In this document: piece by piece, positions 16,471 to 25,020 of the stretch
How the letters are laid out: each line of letters begins with the position of its first letter
Position numbering within the stretch: position 1 is the first letter of the stretch
Assembly (NCBI RefSeq): GCF_000174755.1
Contig: NZ_ACLQ01000003.1
Location: 124,001 to 188,000 of the forward strand
Length of the DNA stretch: 64,000 nt
Source of the DNA: Capnocytophaga gingivalis ATCC 33624
Lineage (GTDB): Bacteria > Bacteroidota > Bacteroidia > Flavobacteriales > Flavobacteriaceae
Reading direction: 5' to 3'
The notes under the pieces: generated by a model
What the model was told of the DNA's origin: nothing
What the model saw: the letters and a program-made list of their open reading frames with translations, nothing else
Database searches by the model: none
Made by a program: the position numbers and the translations under genes

Positions 16471-17836
16471 TATTCACTGCTTTCTGTTCACTGCTCACTG
16501 CTTTCTGTTCCCCGTTCACTGCTTTCTGTTTACTGCTCACTGGCTCCCCGTATAGGTCAAAATCAGTAGCCTCTGTAATTAGGATGTCGGCAAAGTCGCC
16601 TATTTTTACATAGTGCTTGGCAGCATCTATAAGGACTTCGTTATCGACATCGGGGGAGTCGTACTCAGTACGACCTACAAAATATTGTCCCTCTTTGCGG
16701 TCAATCAGGCAGCGGAAGGTCTTCCCTACCTTGGCTTGGTTCAGCTCCCAGGAGATTTGGGATTGTATCTCCATAATCTCAGCGGCACGGCGTTGCTTCA
16801 CTTCTTCAGGAATATTGTCCTCCAGCTCATAAGCTGCGGTGTTCTCCTCATGACTATAGGTGAAGCAGCCCAAACGCTCAAAACGCATTTGTCTGACAAA
16901 CTCTTTGAGCTCCTCGAAATCTTCCTCTGTCTCGTTAGGATAACCCACAATAAGAGTGGTACGAATGGCTATCTCTGGCATGGCCTTGCGGAAGTCCTCC
17001 AAAAGTTGTGTGGTCTTAGCCTTAGTTGTCCCTCGCTTCATACTCTTGAGGATAGGATCGGCAATATGCTGAAGGGGAATATCTAAGTATTTGCATATCT
17101 TAGGTTCCTCTTTCATCACCGTAAGCACATCCTTAGGAAAACCTGTTGGGAAAGCATAATGAATACGGATCCACTCTATTCCTTCTACCTTGGCCAAGGC
17201 ACGGAGTAGATCGGCCAACTTGCGTTCGCCGTATAAGTCTAAGCCATAGTAAGTTACATCCTGAGCAATGAGAATCAGTTCCTTTACTCCCTTCTTAGCC
17301 AATTTTTCAGCCTCTATCACCAAGTTTTCGATAGAGGTACTCTTATGGCTACCACGCATGATCGGAATAGCACAGAAGCTACAAGGGCGATCGCAACCTT
17401 CGGATACCTTTAAGTAAGCGTAATTCTTGGGGGTGGTCGTGAGGCGTTCGCCTATAAGTTCATGCTTATAGTCGGCTCCCAATACTTTGAGCAAAGCAGG
17501 GAGTTCAGTAGTACCGAAGTACTGATCCACATCAGGGATTTCTTTCTGCAAATCAGGCTTATAGCGCTCCGAAAGACAGCCCATAACGAAGACCTTGTCT
17601 ACCAATCCCTCCTCTTTCTTTTGGATGTATTCCAAAATGGTGTTGATACTTTCTTCCTTGGCATTATTGATAAAGCCACAGGTATTAATAACCACAATGT
17701 TCCCCTTGTCCTCATGTACTACCTCCTTGCCACTGGCCTTGAGTTGTCCCATAAGCACCTCACTATCATATACATTCTTAGAACAGCCTAAGGTTACTAC
17801 ATTGATTTTATTCTGTTTGATGGATTTTGTCCGCAT
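16454..17836 (-). CDS. rimO: Ribosomal protein S12 methylthiotransferase RimO
   Basis: A 460-residue radical-SAM enzyme that methylthiolates an aspartate of ribosomal protein S12. The UPF0004 cluster cysteines are Cys18 (LGCSKN), Cys53 (NTCGF) and Cys87 (MGCL). The radical-SAM motif is Cys148-x3-Cys152-x2-Cys155 (GCDRPCSFC). A TRAM domain occupies about 370-433. The start at 17836 gives the normal N-terminus. The C-terminus is odd: the family normally stops near DLYGEPV, but this protein continues for 27 residues (434-460) as heptads of the form EQKAVSS/EQKAVNS, encoded by a 7-nt repeat array. The array then forms the start of the next lipoprotein gene. Confidence 0.95.
   Translation of the reverse strand: MRTKSIKQNKINVVTLGCSKNVYDSEVLMGQLKASGKEVVHEDKGNIVVINTCGFINNAKEESINTILEYIQKKEEGLVDKVFVMGCLSERYKPDLQKEIPDVDQYFGTTELPALLKVLGADYKHELIGERLTTTPKNYAYLKVSEGCDRPCSFCAIPIMRGSHKSTSIENLVIEAEKLAKKGVKELILIAQDVTYYGLDLYGERKLADLLRALAKVEGIEWIRIHYAFPTGFPKDVLTVMKEEPKICKYLDIPLQHIADPILKSMKRGTTKAKTTQLLEDFRKAMPEIAIRTTLIVGYPNETEEDFEELKEFVRQMRFERLGCFTYSHEENTAAYELEDNIPEEVKQRRAAEIMEIQSQISWELNQAKVGKTFRCLIDRKEGQYFVGRTEYDSPDVDNEVLIDAAKHYVKIGDFADILITEATDFDLYGEPVSSKQKAVNGEQKAVSSEQKAVNSEKLV
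16466..16542. repeat. Heptanucleotide array forming the 3' end of rimO
   Basis: On the minus strand the 7-nt units AGTGAGC, AGTGAAC, AGAAAGC, AGTGAAT and AGTGAAA follow one another. Because 3 x 7 nt = 7 codons, the translated tail repeats every seven residues. Confidence 0.85.
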
Positions 17837-17860
17837 GATGTTGTTGCTTGTTTGAGGGTG

Positions 17861-17868
17861 CAAAATTA
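17861..17868 (-). promoter_or_regulatory. -7 promoter element of rimO
   Basis: The minus strand reads TAATTTTG, 24 nt before the rimO ATG at 17836. Confidence 0.65.
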
Positions 17869-18102
17869 CGTTTTTTAAAAGAATAAAAGAAATTTTTAAC
17901 CCATTGTGTGTCTTCATTTGAAAAAGATCTATATAAGCCTACCAAAATAACTAGATATTGAAACATAAGCAAAAAACAGTAACACTAAAGAGAACTAAGT
18001 ATCTAATATGGAGATTTTTAATTTTAACTCTCTTTTTTCTATAGAGAAGAGAGGCTTGTTTCATTTATTTATTGTATCTTTGTCAAAAATTCCAATATAG
18101 AG
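17869..18102. other. AT-rich intergenic region between rimO and the Sel1 remnant
   Basis: No convincing coding frame is present. It holds the divergent rimO promoter at its left end, an imperfect hairpin around 18025-18050 (CTCTCTT ... AAGAGAG) and a plus-strand -7 element at 18075-18082. Base composition is clearly richer in A+T than the rimO side. Confidence 0.6.
18075..18082 (+). promoter_or_regulatory. -7 promoter element upstream of the Sel1 remnant and gene
   Basis: TATCTTTG matches TAnnTTTG. The intact Sel1 gene starts 246 nt downstream, so the decayed Sel1 sequence would be its leader. Confidence 0.6.
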
Positions 18103-18326
18103 GACTTAAACAGTAAAAGGATCGATAATTTAGCCAATTACTATTAGAAGGAACAGTAAGGATTCTTAATCAAACTTTTTATTGGTATAAGAAATCCGTT
18201 AAGATTTAAAATAGTGAGAGGATGAATAATTTGGACATTCATTATTATGAAGGGGTATTATTAAAGTAAAAAACATGTGAGTCAGGTAATGAAATAGCAT
18301 ATGATAATCTAGAAAAACTATACTAA
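18103..18326 (+). pseudogene. Decayed Sel1-repeat gene fragment
   Basis: Pieces in shifted frames translate to Sel1-like text: NSKRIDNLANYY around 18110-18145, NQTFYWYKKS around 18168-18197, NSERMNNLDIHYYEGVLLK around 18211-18267, and a typical Sel1 C-terminus CESGNEIAYDNLEKLY with stop at 18324-18326. In-frame stops and frameshifts separate them. The segment TATTGGTATAAGAAATC matches the intact downstream gene (19159 onward), so it is a dead paralogue or a lost 5' neighbour of that gene. Confidence 0.72.
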
Positions 18327-18327
18327 A

Positions 18328-19446
18328 ATGAGAAATATCCTATTAACAATCCTATTATTAGGTTCTGTATATACTTACAGCCAAGACCTAGATAAACCAA
18401 TCAAAGATACAACTCTTCATAAGGCTAAAGCTCCTAACTTTGCACAAAATGTCGAAGAGGAACATATTGTTAAAAAGAAATTACAAAATTCAAGGAAAGA
18501 AAGTATTACTAAAAAGAAAAAAGAACTACAAGATGTAGAAATAGGATGTATTAATGAAAAGGAAAAGGAACTACAAAAAGCGGATAATACTTTTGAAGGA
18601 GGAGAATTTGAAAAAGCTTTTTCTCTATATATTAAGTATAAGCAAGAATTAAATGGAGAACAATACAATAACTTAGGGTGGATGTATTATTTTGGAAAAG
18701 GAGTAACTATTGATTACAAAGAAGCTTCTTATTACTACCAAAAGGCCGCTGAAGCAGGAAATAGTGATGGAATGTTTAATTTAGGTATTTGTTATTATTC
18801 AGGGAAAGGTACTCCTTATGATGCTAAAAAAGGCATGTATTGGCTAAAAGAGGCTGCTTCAGAGGGAAGTAGTAAATCTATGTATCAGTTAGGTTTAACC
18901 TATTATTCTGAGGGATTTGAAAAAGAAACGTTCTATTGGTTAAAGAAAGCTATTGAATCAGGCTATACTGAAAGAGAGGTCTATTATTTATTAGCAAGAT
19001 GTTATTATTATGGGAAGGGTACTTCTCAAGATTATGAACAAGCTTTCTTTTATTTTAGAAAAGATATTGAAAATAGAAATGACTATACTAGTATGAATTA
19101 TGTAGGATCTATGTATGAAGAAGGGAAAGGAGTAACTAAAGATTATAGTCAAGCTTTTTATTGGTATAAGAAATCTGCTGATGGTGAAGATAGTGGAGGG
19201 ATGAATTATTTAGGAGAGTTATACAGAGATGGAAAAGGTGTTGCTAAAAATTCAAAGCAAGCGTTTCTTCTTTTCGCTAAAGCTCATAAGAAAGGAAATA
19301 AAAAAGCAACATATAATCTAGTAAGTTATTATTATATGGGAGATGTTGTAACTAAAGATTTAGAATTGGCAAGTTATTTATGTCGTGAAGCTTGTGCAAG
19401 TGGAATCGAAAGAGCCTGTGCTGATATAATTCGACTAAAATTATAA
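18328..19446 (+). CDS. Secreted Sel1-repeat (TPR-like) protein
   Basis: A 372-residue protein with signal peptide MRNILLTILLLGSVYTYSQ. A Lys/Glu-rich helical segment (about 45-95) precedes about eight Sel1 repeats of 35-37 residues with the pattern LGxxYYxGKGVxxDYxxAxxWYxKAAExG. Sel1 arrays are helical solenoids that bind other proteins; no enzyme activity is expected. Codons are strikingly A/T-rich compared with rimO or asd, which suggests acquisition from elsewhere. Its ATG overlaps the end of a decayed Sel1 fragment. It shares protein architecture with the Sel1 gene at 23910 and may belong to the same accessory module. Confidence 0.85.
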   Translation: MRNILLTILLLGSVYTYSQDLDKPIKDTTLHKAKAPNFAQNVEEEHIVKKKLQNSRKESITKKKKELQDVEIGCINEKEKELQKADNTFEGGEFEKAFSLYIKYKQELNGEQYNNLGWMYYFGKGVTIDYKEASYYYQKAAEAGNSDGMFNLGICYYSGKGTPYDAKKGMYWLKEAASEGSSKSMYQLGLTYYSEGFEKETFYWLKKAIESGYTEREVYYLLARCYYYGKGTSQDYEQAFFYFRKDIENRNDYTSMNYVGSMYEEGKGVTKDYSQAFYWYKKSADGEDSGGMNYLGELYRDGKGVAKNSKQAFLLFAKAHKKGNKKATYNLVSYYYMGDVVTKDLELASYLCREACASGIERACADIIRLKL

Positions 19447-19744
19447 AGTGGAGTATGTGAGATAATTTATTCTTTAAAAAATAACTTATTACACTAATTT
19501 AAAGAATAATGAAAAATAGAGAGTTACCCTATAATTCTTTAATTTAATATTAACTATTTAGATTTTACCTATTTTTATAACAAGAACACAATATATTAGT
19601 AGTTTAGTAATTCCATTACTTAATAAATATAGTGATTATATGTTTTTTTAGCTTTAAAAGCATAAAATGTTCACAGAAAGGACAAACCTTAAAATCTAAT
19701 GCACTTTAAAGTTTGCTTACCGATTTATTTAAAAATGAAAACAA
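19447..19744. other. AT-rich intergenic region before the FtsK-like operon
   Basis: There is no coding frame worth calling. A near-palindrome GCACTTTAAAGTTTGC lies at 19701-19716, about 30 nt before the ATG at 19745, where an operator or promoter would be expected. No exact TAnnTTTG element is seen. Composition is strongly A/T. Confidence 0.5.
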
Positions 19745-22276
19745 ATGAAATCGACTTCTTTTTATTCAACATATAAACCCCTTCCTAGCAACACCAAAGA
19801 CTTTGACCTATCCTTGGTCGAAGATTCTAAGTTTCCTGAAGCGGTATATGTGGGAGAGTTCAAGACTATAGCAGGAGAGACCGTGCCTGCTCTGCTTCCT
19901 CTTAAGGAAGTTAATGGTTTGTGTTTTCTTTCCCATCCTGAGAATGCGCAGCAGATACACAACTGTATGCAGACAATAGCTTTGCGAATACTTTTATCAC
20001 TTCCTCCTGGACTTTGCAAGTTTACCCTATATGACGGAACAAATCTTGGTGCCAATCTAATAGCACTTTCGAGCCTAAGTCCAAAAATCAAAGGAGAAAA
20101 TATTCTGACAGACCCTGAAGAACTACGACGTGCTTTGACCTCTATCAAAACCGATATTCCTAATATTATCCAAAAAGTACTAGGACATCGCTATCTTGGA
20201 AAAAGTCTTATAGAATACAACGCTGATGCCAATGAGTTAGCCAAGCCCTACCATATACTGATGATTGCCGATTTTCCTAACGCCCTCTCAAAAGAACATT
20301 GTGAAGCTATTGAACGAATTGTAAGAACAGGTAAGCAAGCCGGAATTTTCGTTATTATGAATCTGGACTCTTCCTATAAGCCCAGCCGCTCTTACGACTA
20401 TGCACCCCAAGCACTGTTAGATATAATGACAACGATCTATCAGTCCCCCAATACAAACGATTGGTATATCCGAAACATTCCTTATGAAGAATATTTCAAT
20501 AGTAAGTTTTATTTTCAATTAACTGAGAATTTCCCTAGTGATACTATTGATGAAATTTTAGATTTCATCAACAACAGACTCACTCAATATAAGAAGGTTG
20601 AAGTGGATATACTTAGCAGACTTAATCAGAGTAATTTATGGAGTAGAGATGCCAGTGCAGGGGTTGAGATTCCTATCGGAAAGGTAAACTCTGTTGACTT
20701 GCAGAATTTTGTACTTTCCCTAAGCGATGGCATCAGTGATACACCTCATCATTGCCTTATAGGAGGAGCCACAGGCTCTGGTAAGACCGTATTACTGCAT
20801 AACATTATCTGTAATGGGGCTTGGTTTTATTCTCCCGAAGATCTTCAATTCATATTGCTTGATTACAAGGAGGGAACTGAATTTAAGATCTATGAGAACT
20901 TACCTCATGTCAGGGTTTTATCCATGAGAAGTGAACGAGAATATGGGGTGAGTGTACTTGAGTATCTTTACAAAGAAATAGAACAACGAGGAGATTTGTT
21001 CAAGGAGTACAATGTATCCAATCTATCCAAATACAATACTGCATCCAAGCATAAACTCCCTCGTATCCTGGTCGTTATTGATGAGTTTCAAAAATTACTA
21101 GATGGCAATAGCAGCACCGCTAATTTTGTCTCTGCTGCCTTAGACGATATTGGACGTCGAGGGCGCTCTTTTGGCATTAATTTAATACTCTCTACACAGT
21201 CACTTAGTGGGGTTAATATCCATCAAGCTATGAGCCATCTTGGCCTTAGAATCTGTCTGAAGTTGAATAGCGAACGTGACTGCGATCAGTTATTGGGTTC
21301 TGGTAACCATGTACCCTTTACCACCATCACGAAGCCTGGTGAAGGCATCTATAACGCACGAGGCGGCCTCTCTGAGGGGAACCTACGTTTCCAAAGTGCT
21401 TATGCCAGCGATTCTAAAATACAGTATCTGATCAATAGTATCAAAAAGGAGGTCGAGGCTCACTATGGTACAGCTCAACCTTTCAAACGCTTTATTTACG
21501 ATGGAGAGCAAACCGCCTCTATTAAAAATAATCCTATGCTCATCGAAGGTGATTTACCCGTCAATGATAAGGAGTGTGAGATCTTCATAGGAGAACCTAC
21601 TGCCCTTGTCACATCTCATACTAGCTATAAGCTAAGCCGACAAAACGGATCTAATGTATTGATCGTTGGGGGTGATGAGACTGCCTCTTTGTCTATTTTA
21701 AGCCACTCCATAGAACAGGCCATCAAACAGAGTGATGAAAAGGCGGCTTTCTACCTCTGTGACAAGACAAACGTGGATAGTGCCAACTATGGTGTCTTAC
21801 AAAGACTGACTCAATATCCCGCTGTCAACTATTGCGAAGACGACTCTGCTATTGAACAGGTTATCACCTCCCTATATGAAATATTAGAGAAACGAAAGAA
21901 GAAAGAAGAGCAACGAGATCGTATCATCCTTGTATTGGCCGATTTATTTAATGTTCGATCTATGCGCAAGTCCGGCTATAACACCCCTACAGCTACACAA
22001 TCATTGCAGACCATCCTGCGCGATGGTCCTGCTTTTGGCATCCATACTTTGGCCTCTTTCAAGAGCTATTCGAACTTCTCTCAGCTACTTGATACGATCA
22101 ATACACTTCAAGATTTTGATATTCGTATTGAGCTAAGAGGGGGGGAAGGGCATAAAATATTCGTTTCCAACACTTTTGACACACAAAAAAACAGCCCTAC
22201 CAAACAAAATATTGGTGTAATACAGACAAGTGCCAATACACAACTATTACAGAAATTCAAGGTCTATTCATTATAA
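19745..22276 (+). CDS. FtsK/SpoIIIE (EssC-like) multi-domain ATPase, first gene of an accessory operon
   Basis: An 843-residue protein without transmembrane segments. Three RecA-like segments can be read. Residues about 30-260 have a Walker-B-like strand (LMIADF, Asp176) but no P-loop. The central domain has a perfect Walker A (GGATGSGKT, 340-348), Walker B VVIDEF (Asp446-Glu447), then GRRGRSFGINLILSTQS typical of FtsK/HerA. The C-terminal domain (about 600-843) has a degenerate P-loop (VLIVGGDETASLS, about 637-650) and strand RIILVLADLF. A tandem arrangement with only some active sites recalls EssC/Ecc ATPases of type VII secretion more than chromosomal FtsK, which has a membrane domain and a gamma winged helix; both are absent here. 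It probably pumps DNA or protein with the coiled-coil/TM protein encoded 15 nt downstream as anchor. The role is unproven. Confidence 0.82.
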   Translation: MKSTSFYSTYKPLPSNTKDFDLSLVEDSKFPEAVYVGEFKTIAGETVPALLPLKEVNGLCFLSHPENAQQIHNCMQTIALRILLSLPPGLCKFTLYDGTNLGANLIALSSLSPKIKGENILTDPEELRRALTSIKTDIPNIIQKVLGHRYLGKSLIEYNADANELAKPYHILMIADFPNALSKEHCEAIERIVRTGKQAGIFVIMNLDSSYKPSRSYDYAPQALLDIMTTIYQSPNTNDWYIRNIPYEEYFNSKFYFQLTENFPSDTIDEILDFINNRLTQYKKVEVDILSRLNQSNLWSRDASAGVEIPIGKVNSVDLQNFVLSLSDGISDTPHHCLIGGATGSGKTVLLHNIICNGAWFYSPEDLQFILLDYKEGTEFKIYENLPHVRVLSMRSEREYGVSVLEYLYKEIEQRGDLFKEYNVSNLSKYNTASKHKLPRILVVIDEFQKLLDGNSSTANFVSAALDDIGRRGRSFGINLILSTQSLSGVNIHQAMSHLGLRICLKLNSERDCDQLLGSGNHVPFTTITKPGEGIYNARGGLSEGNLRFQSAYASDSKIQYLINSIKKEVEAHYGTAQPFKRFIYDGEQTASIKNNPMLIEGDLPVNDKECEIFIGEPTALVTSHTSYKLSRQNGSNVLIVGGDETASLSILSHSIEQAIKQSDEKAAFYLCDKTNVDSANYGVLQRLTQYPAVNYCEDDSAIEQVITSLYEILEKRKKKEEQRDRIILVLADLFNVRSMRKSGYNTPTATQSLQTILRDGPAFGIHTLASFKSYSNFSQLLDTINTLQDFDIRIELRGGEGHKIFVSNTFDTQKNSPTKQNIGVIQTSANTQLLQKFKVYSL

Positions 22277-22291
22277 AAAGCTACAAAACCT

Positions 22292-23920
22292 ATGTCAACA
22301 TACAGCGATTATATAGAATATCTCAAGCATGTGGATAACATAGCTAAAGAAGAAATCGACAAACAGATTAGTGCCCTTAATGAGAATATCAACACTCTTA
22401 AATCATCTTTGGCGGGGCTTCAAAAAGAAAAAGATGTACAAACAACCGAGCTTGCGCAACTTCAGAAGAAATTGGCAAGCAAGAACGATATGCTCAACAT
22501 GAAGGCGGTTGAAATCGATCAACACCTTCGCAAACAAACCGAACTGAACAATACTATTGATTCTCTCAAAGAACAAAAGGAAAAGATCAACACCACCTTA
22601 GAGCAAGAAAAAATAAAGCTTCAACAAAAAATTACAGAAATAGAAGAAAAAGACCTACAACTGCTAAAGCAAAAAAAAGAACTCGATAGCAAGTTTATAA
22701 GGCTACAAGCAGAATATAATGAGCTCTTAGCCAAACAAGTCTCTGCAGATAGTTCCACTACTATACTCAAAAGAGACTTAGAAGCCTTACAAGAAAAATT
22801 AAATCTAGAGACTGAAAACACCCAACAACTAAAAACAGAGATTAACAATCTTAACAGACAAAAAGAAATCCTCAACCAAAAGATAACACAACATAATAAT
22901 GATAGTGCTGCCTTACAAAAAGAACTGAAAAGACAACTCGAAGAAGCCAATAATAAAACCAAAAGGCTCAGAGAGGAACTCAATAAAAAAACAGACAATG
23001 AACAGCTGTTACAAGAGGAAATAGACAATCTTAGTGAGCAAAATAAAACACTCTACCAAAAAATAGGACAGAACTTAGATGATAGTTCTAAGCTGGAGAA
23101 ACAACTCGATGAGGCATATAACAAGATAAAAAAACTCTGTAAAGAAAAAGAAAATCTCAACAAAAAAATAGGCGAAGAAGAACAGCTCCGAGTGGAGAAC
23201 AACAATCTTAATGAGCTAAACAAAGCACTCCAAGAGAGAATAAAGAAAATCGAAAAGGAATCTAGCGACACTAATTCTAAAATAAAAGAAGCCTCCACAA
23301 AAAACACTCAATTAAAAAAAGAATGTAGAGAGTTGGAGAGCTCCATCTATTCGCTCCAATTGGATCTTGAAAAACAAAAGAAGTCTAAAAAAAACAATTT
23401 CTTTATTGGTCTACTATTGGGCTTTGCTGCCCTATCTCTCTTATGGTTTATATCGCCTAATCTTATAGGGACACCTTTAGACTTATCATCTGTAAGCCCA
23501 CCAGACTTACCATCTGCCAACCAAGAGCAAGTAGATATTTATGGCTATACAGAAGACAAAGCGTTACCCGAAGATAAAGCAAAATATACAGGACAGACAA
23601 AAGAGGGGGTACCTCATGGTATTGGCACCAAGGAGTTTTCCGAAGGAGGTTCTGACAAATTTGTAGGGGCCTTTAAAGAAGGAGAATTCTATTATGGAGT
23701 ACGTACCTTAGAAAATGGGAAAATATACATAGGACCTTATGTCAATAACCAAGCCAATGGTGTAGGGAGCTATCAATTTGGGGATGGAAGCCGTTACATT
23801 GGAGAGTTTAAGGACGATGCCATGAATGGCTATGGTATATACATTGATGAAAAAGGAAATAAGACAATGGGGGAATTTAAGAATAATAATCTTGTAAAAC
23901 CGAATAGTTATGGAAATTAG
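22292..23920 (+). CDS. Long coiled-coil protein with one transmembrane helix and C-terminal MORN repeats
   Basis: A 542-residue protein. Residues about 15-365 form an almost unbroken coiled coil rich in Lys, Glu, Gln, Asn and Leu with no signal peptide, so this part is predicted cytoplasmic. One transmembrane helix follows (about 370-392, FFIGLLLGFAALSLLWF). The C-terminal part (about 425-542) has four or five MORN repeats (YTGQTKEGVPHGIGT, YIGEFKDDAMNGYGIY), presumably periplasmic. This layout suits a membrane scaffold that links the cytoplasmic ATPase of the preceding gene to something outside the inner membrane. Its stop overlaps the start of the Sel1 gene by 11 nt, indicating translational coupling. 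I know no named family with this combination. Confidence 0.75.
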   Translation: MSTYSDYIEYLKHVDNIAKEEIDKQISALNENINTLKSSLAGLQKEKDVQTTELAQLQKKLASKNDMLNMKAVEIDQHLRKQTELNNTIDSLKEQKEKINTTLEQEKIKLQQKITEIEEKDLQLLKQKKELDSKFIRLQAEYNELLAKQVSADSSTTILKRDLEALQEKLNLETENTQQLKTEINNLNRQKEILNQKITQHNNDSAALQKELKRQLEEANNKTKRLREELNKKTDNEQLLQEEIDNLSEQNKTLYQKIGQNLDDSSKLEKQLDEAYNKIKKLCKEKENLNKKIGEEEQLRVENNNLNELNKALQERIKKIEKESSDTNSKIKEASTKNTQLKKECRELESSIYSLQLDLEKQKKSKKNNFFIGLLLGFAALSLLWFISPNLIGTPLDLSSVSPPDLPSANQEQVDIYGYTEDKALPEDKAKYTGQTKEGVPHGIGTKEFSEGGSDKFVGAFKEGEFYYGVRTLENGKIYIGPYVNNQANGVGSYQFGDGSRYIGEFKDDAMNGYGIYIDEKGNKTMGEFKNNNLVKPNSYGN

Positions 23921-25016
23921 ATGCTTATATATCCTAATAGGATTTATTATCACTTTAAATAGTACTGCCCAAGACATCTCAAAACCTGGTGGGATAAAGC
24001 TAAGTCAGAAAGAACCTGATAAAAGCAAAGAAAAGACAAGCAGTAAAGCGGATACTCACATTCAAAAAACTTATAACACTAATTCCAGCTTATACCAACA
24101 AGAACTAACGGCTGAAGATATGTTTAAAAAGGGAGAAGAATACGAAGATACCTCTGATTATGCTAAAGCTGTAAAATGGTATCAGAAAGCAGCCGAAAAA
24201 GGACATATAGAAGCTCAATCGGCATTAATCGAAATCTATTACGAAGGTGCAAAGGGAGTACCAAAAGATATTGCAGAAGCCATAAAATGGTGTCGAAGAT
24301 TAGCAGAACAAGGACATATAGAGGCACAGTTCAGCTTAGGTCAGCTGTATGAGGAAGGAAAAGATGTTTCAAAAGATTATGCAGAAGCTGTAAAATGGTA
24401 TCGAAAAGCAGCTGAACAAGGGAATCCAATGGCTCAATCCAGTTTAGCAGAGATGTATAAAAATGGAATAGGAGTTTCAAAAGACTATACAGAAGCAGTA
24501 AAATGGTACCGAAAAGCTGCAGAACAAGGATATGCAAAAGCTCAGAATCATTTAGGAGATTTGTATTATTTAGGTTATGGAATTGTTTCAGTAAACTATA
24601 CAGAAGCAGTAAAATGGTATCGAAAAGCTGCCGAACAAGGGCAAGAACAAGGACAATTCAATTTAGGAAAAATGTATATAGAAGGGAAAGGGGTTAAAAA
24701 AGATTTTCTGGAGGGTATAAAATGGTATAAAAAGGCTGCAGAACAAGGAAATGTGAATACGCTAATCCATATAGGTATGATGTATTATGAGGGCCTAGAT
24801 GGCGCAAAGAGAGATTATACAGAAGCTATAAAATGGTATCAAAAAGCAGCTGAACAAGGTTATGCACGTGCTCAATACAAAGTAGGAGATATGTATGAGA
24901 AAGGAGAAGGTGTTTCAAAAGATGTTGCAGAAGCTATAAAATGGTATCGGAAAGCAGCAAAGCAAGGACACGAGATCGCAAAAGATAATCTAAGACGATT
25001 AAACGAAACTTGGTAG
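23910..25016 (+). CDS. Exported Sel1-repeat protein, third gene of the accessory operon
   Basis: A 368-residue protein with a signal peptide (MEIRCLYILIGFIITLNSTAQ), a short charged linker, and about eight near-perfect Sel1 repeats of 36-37 residues (A-x-AVKWYRKAAEQG, then AQ-x-x-LG-x-x-Y). The repeats are far more uniform than in the 18328 protein and must have expanded recently. It is probably periplasmic and a protein-binding solenoid, possibly meeting the MORN domain of the preceding protein. The ATG at 23910 lies within the last codons of the upstream gene; the next gene follows after 4 nt. Confidence 0.85.
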   Translation: MEIRCLYILIGFIITLNSTAQDISKPGGIKLSQKEPDKSKEKTSSKADTHIQKTYNTNSSLYQQELTAEDMFKKGEEYEDTSDYAKAVKWYQKAAEKGHIEAQSALIEIYYEGAKGVPKDIAEAIKWCRRLAEQGHIEAQFSLGQLYEEGKDVSKDYAEAVKWYRKAAEQGNPMAQSSLAEMYKNGIGVSKDYTEAVKWYRKAAEQGYAKAQNHLGDLYYLGYGIVSVNYTEAVKWYRKAAEQGQEQGQFNLGKMYIEGKGVKKDFLEGIKWYKKAAEQGNVNTLIHIGMMYYEGLDGAKRDYTEAIKWYQKAAEQGYARAQYKVGDMYEKGEGVSKDVAEAIKWYRKAAKQGHEIAKDNLRRLNETW

Positions 25017-25020
25017 TTTT

